Shown: positions 7,967-13,024 of the stretch, in pieces
Layout of the letters: each line of letters opens with the position of its first letter
Position numbering within the stretch: position 1 is the stretch's first letter
NCBI GenBank assembly: GCA_946885335.1
Contig: CAMPGG010000034.1
Coordinates: forward strand, 1-18,245
Reading direction: 5' to 3'
Origin: an uncultured Chitinophagaceae bacterium
GTDB taxonomy: Bacteria; Bacteroidota; Bacteroidia; Chitinophagales; Chitinophagaceae
DNA length: 18,245 bases
Made by a program: the position numbers and the translations under genes
Notes under the pieces: generated by a model
The model's input: the letters and a program-made list of their open reading frames with translations, nothing else
Told to the model about the DNA's origin: nothing
The model's database searches: none

Positions 7967-9157
7967 CTATAAAATACTCTGCGTTTTAAATTCATATTCA
8001 AAAAGTTCCTCCTGGCGAAGGACCACAATTTTAACTTTTTTCCCGGCCACTTGTAATTCTGATTTATAATCTTGCAAATTCTGATTAAACTTCCTGTTAA
8101 TACCAACCACAACATCATTTTCTTTCAATCCAACCAAATCAGCAGGCGAACCCTTAGCGACATCACCAATAATAATCAATCCGTCAACAAAGTAAAGTTC
8201 CATACCTGAATATGAATAATCAAACAGGTCATTGTAATGCGTGTTAGGTACCAGGTAAAAATCTTTTTTAGCATAATTCATATACAGGTTAAACCGGCGC
8301 AACAGGTCATTGCCAATTATGCCACCCAGGTATGGATAGGATGTAACATTGTATTCATCATCAAAAATATAAATAGGTACATTTCTGAATTTATACGGGC
8401 CAATTTTAACCTCGCGGATAACAGTTACATCCATATCTACAGCGCCACCTAAACCTTCGGCCTGTTTCCTGTAACGCTTTCGCTTTGATTTTATTAATGA
8501 ACTGTCATTTACAAAATCATTGGTCAGTAAGAGGCAAAGCCCGGCGCCCATATCAAATAAAAAACGGCTATTGATCATTTCTTCATCCCTGACCCGTAAG
8601 GTTTGCACAGGTAAGGTGGTAATAAAAGGCTTTAGGTGATGACCTCCCCGCGGATATTTTAAATAGCCTTGTGTAAATAAATCAATATAAAGGCTGTCAT
8701 AATTTACAAATACGATATATCGGTTAAGCAGTGAATAACCAATAATGCCATCAATGCGCAAACCATATACATTGGCTAATATCGTATAATCATTTATGTG
8801 AAAATCGAGACTATCAACAGTGAGCCCGGGTAAATGCAGTTGCAGGTTATATAAAAAACTGACTTTGCGAATACCACCAATTCCCCTGATTGTTTTATCC
8901 GAAGGAATTGGTTTAAAACCCAACACTTCTGCGGTTGTGGAATCGAGTGAAATGCCACCGCTGCCTGTATCTAAAATGAAATTCAGCGTGTCCGGTTTAT
9001 CGGCAACCGTTGCCTGCATTAAAATAACACCACCGGTAAGTTGTTTAAAACCGATTCGGGATAAATGTTGCGCAGGAGGTTCAATAAATTCTTCCTGTGC
9101 ATGCACATTTTGCAACAACATGGATATGGCCAGGAAGATAATGAACGGTTTCAACAT
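7967..9157 (-). CDS. Exported aspartyl protease with C-terminal PDZ domain
   Basis: A 396-residue protein with a signal peptide (about 1-20, ending VHA before QEEF). Two retropepsin-like lobes follow in one chain. Lobe 1 has FILDTGSGG (DTGS at 63-66) and the hydrophobic-glycine motif DGIIGYSLL near 136-144. Lobe 2 has FLFDMGAG (DMGA at 202-205) and GGIIGNDLL near 278-286. A PDZ domain fills about 320-390, with GSPADLVGLKENDVVVGIN as its characteristic loop and helix. Families of this layout are common in Bacteroidota; they are predicted periplasmic or surface-anchored peptidases of unknown substrate. The second catalytic motif has Met where Thr or Ser is usual. It is transcribed alone, divergently from mqnC and separated from the M16 operon by about 150 nt. 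Confidence 0.9.
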   Translation of the reverse strand: MLKPFIIFLAISMLLQNVHAQEEFIEPPAQHLSRIGFKQLTGGVILMQATVADKPDTLNFILDTGSGGISLDSTTAEVLGFKPIPSDKTIRGIGGIRKVSFLYNLQLHLPGLTVDSLDFHINDYTILANVYGLRIDGIIGYSLLNRYIVFVNYDSLYIDLFTQGYLKYPRGGHHLKPFITTLPVQTLRVRDEEMINSRFLFDMGAGLCLLLTNDFVNDSSLIKSKRKRYRKQAEGLGGAVDMDVTVIREVKIGPYKFRNVPIYIFDDEYNVTSYPYLGGIIGNDLLRRFNLYMNYAKKDFYLVPNTHYNDLFDYSYSGMELYFVDGLIIIGDVAKGSPADLVGLKENDVVVGINRKFNQNLQDYKSELQVAGKKVKIVVLRQEELFEYEFKTQSIL

Positions 9158-9290
9158 GCGGGTTTAATAAAAGACATGAATAAGCGGTAAATTGTTGCAG
9201 TTAATCTTTTTCAATTTAGTTTTTCGGCCAATCAACTCAAAACCGTTTAAACTATTTTTTTCAGATAGCGGCACCTCAAGGTAAGTGTTG

Positions 9291-9298
9291 TAAATTTG
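9291..9298 (+). promoter_or_regulatory. Putative -7 promoter box (TAAATTTG) for mqnC
   Basis: TAAATTTG fits the Bacteroidota -7 consensus TAnnTTTG and lies 52 nt before the mqnC ATG, inside the divergent spacer shared with the aspartyl protease. I see no TTG/TTTG at the proper distance upstream, so the -33 element is not supported. Short AT-rich motifs like this occur by chance. Confidence 0.4.
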
Positions 9299-9350
9299 CA
9301 GGCATTCCGGGCGTATAATAAATAGCCCTTTAAAAAATTAAGAAGCTGAA

Positions 9351-10475
9351 ATGGATCTGCAGGAATTATATAAAAAAGCCGCCAATTTTGAATTTTTATC
9401 TGTTGAAGAAGGAGTCTTTCTTTTTGAAAAGGCGCCTTTATCCGATTTGATGTTCATTGCGGATGAATTAAGAAAAAAACAAGTTCCACACGGAAAAGTA
9501 ACCTGGCAAATAGATCGGAACGTAAATACCACCAACGTATGTATAGCCAATTGCAAATTCTGTAATTTTTATCGCATCCCCGGGCATGCAGAGGCTTATA
9601 TAACGGATATGCCTACCTACCGCAAAAAAATTGAAGAAACTTTTCAGTATGGCGGGGATCAACTTTTATTGCAAGGAGGACATCATCCTGATCTCGGATT
9701 AGCATTTTATACAAACATTTTTAGGCAGATCAAGGCAGAATATCCAACTTTAAAATTACATACACTTGGACCGCCGGAAGTAGCACATATTACCAAACTG
9801 GAAAAATCAACACATCATGAAGTATTAAAAGCACTGCAGGATGCCGGTATGGACTCCCTACCCGGTGCAGGTGCTGAAATTCTTACGGACAGGGTAAGAA
9901 GATTGATATCCAAAGGAAAATGTGGAGCACAGGAATGGCTTGATATTATGCACGAAGCACATAAATTAAACATTACTACTTCCGCAACGATGATGTTTGG
10001 TCATGTAGAAACCATCACCGAAAGATTTGAACACCTTGTAAAGATCAGGGATGTACAGAGCCGAAAACCAGCGGATGCAAAAGGTTTCCTGGCATTTATT
10101 CCCTGGACTTTCCAGGATGTGGACACACTGTTGGCCCGTATCCGTGGGGTTCATAATCTTACAACTGCAGATGAATATATCAGGATGATAGCATTAAGCA
10201 GGATCATGCTGCCGAATGTAAAAAACATCCAGGCTTCCTGGTTAACGATAGGAAAAGCAACTGCTCAAATATGCCTGCATGCCGGCGCTAATGATTTTGG
10301 TTCCATTATGCTGGAAGAAAATGTGGTAAGTGCAGCAGGTGCTCCACACCGGTTTACCTACAAAACCATCCAGGACGCAATTAAAGAAGCAGGCTTTGAA
10401 TCGCAGCTTCGTAACCAGCAATATGAATGGCGGGAACTGCCATTAGCTATCCGGGAACAAGTAATCGATTATTAA
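9351..10475 (+). CDS. mqnC: Cyclic dehypoxanthinyl futalosine synthase (radical SAM, menaquinone synthesis)
   Basis: A 374-residue radical SAM enzyme. The [4Fe-4S] cluster motif is C64-x3-C68-x2-C71 in NVCIANCKFCNFYR. GGDQLLLQGG (101-110) and PGAGAEIL (171-178) are typical of the MqnC/MqnE/CofH group, and FGSIMLEENVV near 316-326 favours MqnC over MqnE. Length is normal for MqnC. In the futalosine pathway MqnC cyclises dehypoxanthine futalosine to cyclic DHFL on the way to menaquinone; it acts in the cytoplasm. The other pathway genes (mqnA, mqnB, mqnD, mqnE) are not here, so the cell should encode them elsewhere. The ATG at 9351 has no strong Shine-Dalgarno, as is usual in this phylum. The gene appears monocistronic, with about 138 nt to the next gene. 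Confidence 0.93.
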   Translation: MDLQELYKKAANFEFLSVEEGVFLFEKAPLSDLMFIADELRKKQVPHGKVTWQIDRNVNTTNVCIANCKFCNFYRIPGHAEAYITDMPTYRKKIEETFQYGGDQLLLQGGHHPDLGLAFYTNIFRQIKAEYPTLKLHTLGPPEVAHITKLEKSTHHEVLKALQDAGMDSLPGAGAEILTDRVRRLISKGKCGAQEWLDIMHEAHKLNITTSATMMFGHVETITERFEHLVKIRDVQSRKPADAKGFLAFIPWTFQDVDTLLARIRGVHNLTTADEYIRMIALSRIMLPNVKNIQASWLTIGKATAQICLHAGANDFGSIMLEENVVSAAGAPHRFTYKTIQDAIKEAGFESQLRNQQYEWRELPLAIREQVIDY

Positions 10476-10570
10476 CATATTGTAAAAGTTTATCGTTTTA
10501 TACGAGACTTATTTATTATTCCGCATTTTTTTTCCTCTTAATAAAATGCTGGCAGCCCGTTTGCTATATA

Positions 10571-10608
10571 CTTAGTTAATTAGAATAAAGTAGTTATTAT
10601 TAACTAAG
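10571..10608. repeat. Perfect 10-bp inverted repeat just before a start codon
   Basis: CTTAGTTAAT at 10571-10580 and its exact reverse complement ATTAACTAAG at 10599-10608 flank an 18-nt spacer. The second arm ends 5 nt before the ATG at 10614. It could be a binding site for a dimeric regulator or a leader hairpin able to mask the start codon. The arms are AT-rich, so an RNA stem would be weak, which slightly favours a DNA operator. No -7 box is recognisable nearby. Confidence 0.6.
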
Positions 10609-10613
10609 ACAAT

Positions 10614-11093
10614 ATGAAAAGGAAGTGTAAAGAAGCCGTGTTGCAAGTTGAGGATGTAATACCAAAGCGAAAAAACTTTTCGCAGGCCTTATTGATGTTA
10701 TTTATTTTGATACTTGCTGTATTGATTACTTTGGCGGTTGTGGCTAATGATATTTTTTCATCTGCTCCGCGAAATGCTGAAAAAGATGTAGTGGAATCTG
10801 TCCACATTTTGAGGAATGAAAGAGAAACATATTTAAAGTTCAGGTTGAATGAATTTGAAGGTGTTACGCAGATTGCATTTCCTGAAAACTATCTGGAGAA
10901 TTTTAAAATAAACCTGATTTATCCAAAACCCCAGTACAAGCAATACATTAACGGAAATATTATATATACTTATAATGCAGAAGATGCAGGCATGGTAACT
11001 TTTTATTTAGAGCCAAGGAAAACGGGGCGTATAAAGGGTTCGCTACTTGTTGGTGAAAAATCTTACACACTTACGCACCTGGTTTATCCATAA
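10614..11093 (+). CDS. Unrecognised single-pass membrane protein, 159 aa
   Basis: I cannot name a family. Residues 1-22 are basic and probably cytoplasmic, with VEDVIPKRKNFSQ just before one strong membrane helix at about 24-45 (ALLMLFILILAVLITLAVVAN). The rest (about 50-159) is a soluble domain that looks all-beta: alternating hydrophobic strands with ETYLKFRLNEFEG, FPENYLENFKINLIYPKPQ and FYLEPRKTGRIKGSLLVG. By the positive-inside rule this domain should face the periplasm. No cysteine lipobox and no cleavable signal are seen, so it is probably a membrane-anchored periplasmic domain. The start is the ATG at 10614, immediately behind a perfect inverted repeat. It could share a transcript with the 102-aa gene downstream, but a possible terminator lies between them. 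Confidence 0.8.
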   Translation: MKRKCKEAVLQVEDVIPKRKNFSQALLMLFILILAVLITLAVVANDIFSSAPRNAEKDVVESVHILRNERETYLKFRLNEFEGVTQIAFPENYLENFKINLIYPKPQYKQYINGNIIYTYNAEDAGMVTFYLEPRKTGRIKGSLLVGEKSYTLTHLVYP

Positions 11094-11137
11094 CCAACCC
11101 GATAACAGAAAAATTTTTAAAATTTATTTTTAAGGCA

Positions 11138-11266
11138 TTGCAACTTTCGGGGTATACCGGGAGTCATAGATGCAGAACGTTCAAATAGGCATGAAGTAGC
11201 GCCCGTTTTTAATCCCCCGAAATAATTTTTATAATCCCTTTTCTTGCCACCATAATCTTTCCCTAT
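11138..11266. other. Unexplained noncoding block between two small membrane genes
   Basis: The 271-nt gap 11094-11364 starts with AT-rich DNA, then about 11138-11215 is visibly richer in G and C than its surroundings, including the palindrome GGTATACC. No reading frame here is convincing. The plus strand gives about 30 open codons ending at a TAA with no start codon, and the minus strand gives 63 codons from an ATG at 11308 that fit no known protein. The block ends in a terminator-like hairpin. It may be a small RNA, a dispersed intergenic repeat or a decayed gene; I cannot choose. Confidence 0.35.
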
Positions 11267-11294
11267 CCCTTTGGTTTTGCTAAAGGGGTTTTTT
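11267..11294 (+). terminator. Putative intrinsic terminator
   Basis: CCCTTT (11267-11272) and AAAGGG (11282-11287) pair across a 9-nt loop, followed by G and a run of six T (11289-11294). The shape is right for a rho-independent terminator on the plus strand, though the 6-bp stem is short. It lies about 175 nt after the 159-aa gene, so it ends either a long 3' untranslated region or a separate small transcript. Confidence 0.5.
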
Positions 11295-11364
11295 ATGAAG
11301 ACGATCATTTACTTCCTACCCGGTTAACCCGAAAATTGTAAAAAATAAAAATCATCAGCAATTA

Positions 11365-11673
11365 ATGAAAAAACAACCGTCGTTGATTTTTTGTATTGTA
11401 ATGGATCTGATAGGATCCGGCAGCTATTTTATCCCGATTTTAGGTGAGTTTACAGATGTGATCTGGGCACCCTTATCTGCTGTAATATTCCTTTATACTT
11501 TTGGAATTAAAAAAGGAAAAGCAGGGAGTATTTTCAGTTTTGCAGAAGAAATTTTGCCCGGAACTGATTTTATACCAACGTTTACCATCATGTGGTTATG
11601 GCAATATTTTTCTGAAAGAAAAAACAATGTAATGCAAAAAGAAAAGTCTTACCAGGCATCTATTACCAGGTAA
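11365..11673 (+). CDS. Small multi-pass membrane protein, 102 aa, conserved-looking hypothetical
   Basis: The 102-residue protein begins at an ATG at 11365. Two or three hydrophobic segments are seen: about 7-27 (IFCIVMDLIGSGSYFIPILG), 29-47 (VIWAPLSAVIFLYTFGI) and about 65-82 (DFIPTFTIMWLWQYF). Conserved-looking small motifs are IPILGEFTDVIWAP and FAEEILPGTDFIPT, where acidic residues sit beside prolines at the membrane edge. I have the impression of a small hypothetical family seen in other Bacteroidota, but its function is unknown to me. The C-terminal tail (84-102) is charged and polar, and its last ten codons and stop form one arm and loop of a strong hairpin that probably ends the transcript. 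The gene converges on the 81-aa gene on the other strand. Confidence 0.75.
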   Translation: MKKQPSLIFCIVMDLIGSGSYFIPILGEFTDVIWAPLSAVIFLYTFGIKKGKAGSIFSFAEEILPGTDFIPTFTIMWLWQYFSERKNNVMQKEKSYQASITR

Positions 11674-11680
11674 GACTTTT
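11642..11680. terminator. Strong hairpin between convergent genes, probable bidirectional terminator
   Basis: AAAAGTCTTACC (11642-11653) and GGTAAGACTTTT (11669-11680) form a perfect 12-bp stem; two further G-C pairs past one mismatch leave a 9-nt loop. The 3' arm contains the stop codon TAA of the plus-strand 102-aa gene. On the minus strand the hairpin follows the 81-aa gene and is trailed by TTTTCTTTTT, a good terminator tail; on the plus strand the arm ends in TTTT. It probably stops transcription from both sides. Confidence 0.8.
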
Positions 11681-11691
11681 AAAAAAATATA

Positions 11692-11937
11692 TTAAGCATC
11701 TCTTCTGCCACCGCCTCTCAACAAAGCGACCAGCAGTAAAATGAAAACCGCACCGCCTACTATCCAAACCCAGGGAGAAGCCCAAAAATCACCACCACCT
11801 GAATCTGTACTAATATCTACATCTACCTTTTTAGTATCATCCTGGGCAAAAGTTATTACGCTGATCAAAAGCATAAACAAGGCTGATGTAAATTTTTTTA
11901 AAAAAGCCGGTTGTCTTAAGATGGCTATCTCTTTCAT
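11692..11937 (-). CDS. Small exported membrane protein, 81 aa
   Basis: An 81-residue protein from the ATG at 11937. It begins with a basic segment and a signal-peptide-like hydrophobic stretch (about 16-31, FTSALFMLLISVITFAQ), with likely cleavage before DDTKK. A short acidic and glycine-rich region (32-51, VDVDISTDSGGG) follows, then one membrane helix (about 55-73, WVWIVGGAVFILLLVALL) and a positively charged end GGGRRDA. The mature product would be a tiny single-pass protein with its N-terminus outside and a basic cytoplasmic tail. I recognise no family. It ends 11 nt beyond the convergent hairpin shared with the 102-aa gene, which should terminate it. No promoter match was found in 11938-12097. 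Confidence 0.72.
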   Translation of the reverse strand: MKEIAILRQPAFLKKFTSALFMLLISVITFAQDDTKKVDVDISTDSGGGDFWASPWVWIVGGAVFILLLVALLRGGGRRDA

Positions 11938-12051
11938 ACTGTAAATTTTAAGTTGTGAAATATTTAAGACAACAAATTAAAATATCGTGCCATGTGAGAA
12001 ATGCTTGTAATACAACCACCTGGATGATGGAATTAATAGCCTAACAATAAC

Positions 12052-12070
12052 TGTGGAAATATTTTCCACA
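12052..12070. repeat. Perfect 8-bp inverted repeat with 3-nt spacer
   Basis: TGTGGAAA (12052-12059), TAT, then TTTCCACA (12063-12070). It lies 27 nt after the stop of the 200-aa exported protein on the minus strand. A stem this tight would form easily in RNA, but no T run follows it, so it is either a weak terminator or a DNA-binding palindrome. Confidence 0.5.
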
Positions 12071-12097
12071 TGACCCAGCTTAATTTAAATCAAAGGA

Positions 12098-12700
12098 TTA
12101 ATATTCGATGTAATCATCAGTATCTACCTGCCTGCCCATTTCATCATCTTCCCTTTCTTTTTCGTAGAGAAGGATCTTTACTTTCCACTCAGGAAATTCA
12201 TAATTGATGTTTAATTCAAGCTTTAACTTTTTAGCTTCCTTTGCATCATTGGTGAAGATAATACTGGTAAATTCAAGTTCTTCAGTTGGTTCAATGAATG
12301 CTGCATTAAACTGGTAATTTTTATAGTTACCGAATTTTACCTGCATATTATTTAGTTGCTTATACAGGTTTTTAAATTTTTTAGATGCTTCTTCAAAATC
12401 TTCGGTCACAAACATTAAGGCCTGCCAGCTATAAACATTATTTTTTCCTGAAGAATAACGGGTAACCTTACACTCTTCTGCACCAGTTAACCATACAGCA
12501 GAAATGTAATCAGTTGTTTGAGGATTTTCATCCACTACATTCCCTCTTATATTTTCAAATTTGTTTTGGTAGTCCTGTATGACTGTTGACAGATCATGTT
12601 GTATGTTGGGTTCGGGAGAGACCCTTTTAAATTGTGCACTGGAAGAAAATTGCAAAATAAGGGCAATACATAAGCATGTTAAGGTTAGTTTACCTTTCAT
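12098..12700 (-). CDS. Unrecognised exported protein, 200 aa
   Basis: A 200-residue protein with a good signal peptide (1-22, KGKLTLTCLCIALILQFSSSAQ) starting at the ATG at 12700. Cysteines C9 and C11 lie inside the hydrophobic core, but they are not placed as a lipobox, so it is predicted soluble and periplasmic or secreted. The mature part has an early region with ENIRGNVVDENPQT, a possible strand pair around WLTGAEECKVTRYSSGKNN, and a helix-rich middle (EDFEEASKKFKNLYKQLNN). The C-terminus is strikingly acidic (EKEREDDEMGRQVDTDDYIEY). I know no matching family. The gene is separated from its neighbours by more than 100 nt on both sides and appears to be transcribed alone; no promoter could be assigned. 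Confidence 0.82.
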   Translation of the reverse strand: MKGKLTLTCLCIALILQFSSSAQFKRVSPEPNIQHDLSTVIQDYQNKFENIRGNVVDENPQTTDYISAVWLTGAEECKVTRYSSGKNNVYSWQALMFVTEDFEEASKKFKNLYKQLNNMQVKFGNYKNYQFNAAFIEPTEELEFTSIIFTNDAKEAKKLKLELNINYEFPEWKVKILLYEKEREDDEMGRQVDTDDYIEY

Positions 12701-12807
12701 AAGTTTTGGATTAAAGGGTTAATAGTTCCTCAAAATTGCATAAAAAACGAATCTGTTGTACACTATTGATGAAATATTTACGTTTTCAATCCTAAACCAG
12801 TCCTTTT

Positions 12808-12972
12808 ATGAAAAGAAGAAAAATCACTTATGCCCTTGAAGAAGCTAGGATCTATCACCAGCATTATCGCCCTTCCCTAAATTTTTTCAGGTTTTTGCGT
12901 TCACTGCTTGCCGTTGTAATTTCAGGTTCATCAGCAGCAAAACATACAACAGGATTTGGAAAAAGAAGTTAG
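12808..12972 (+). CDS. Possible small basic protein, 54 aa
   Basis: An ATG at 12808 opens 54 codons ending in TAG at 12970-12972, inside the otherwise empty 324-nt gap 12701-13024. The product begins MKRRKITYALEEARIYHQHY, continues with RPSLNFFRFLRSLLAVVIS and ends in GFGKRS. It is strongly basic, with a short amphipathic or hydrophobic stretch at about 25-39. It diverges from the 200-aa exported protein and faces the outer membrane protein gene tail to tail. Codon choice is unremarkable. No Shine-Dalgarno or -7 box is obvious, and I know no homologue, so this may be chance; the sensible composition and position in a gap make it worth listing. Confidence 0.4.
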   Translation: MKRRKITYALEEARIYHQHYRPSLNFFRFLRSLLAVVISGSSAAKHTTGFGKRS

Positions 12973-12974
12973 AC

Positions 12975-13004
12975 CTGTTAATTATCCTTAATAACGTTTA
13001 ACAG
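12975..13004. repeat. Weak 7-bp inverted repeat at a convergent gene junction
   Basis: CTGTTAA (12975-12981) and TTAACAG (12998-13004) are reverse complements with 16 nt between. They lie between the possible 54-aa gene and the end of the outer membrane protein gene, where a terminator would be expected. The stem is AT-rich and no T run follows, so a terminator role is only a possibility. Confidence 0.3.
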
Positions 13005-13024
13005 TAGCCGTTACCACTCAATCA

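Noticed and set aside
8820..9167. 115-codon ORF on the plus strand
   Set aside because: It is antisense to the signal peptide and first lobe of the aspartyl protease and is explained as a shadow frame.
11117..11308. 63-codon ORF on the minus strand in the noncoding block
   Set aside because: The product is unlike any protein I know, ends in low-complexity AT-rich DNA, and the other strand is equally open over part of it; kept only as part of the unexplained block.
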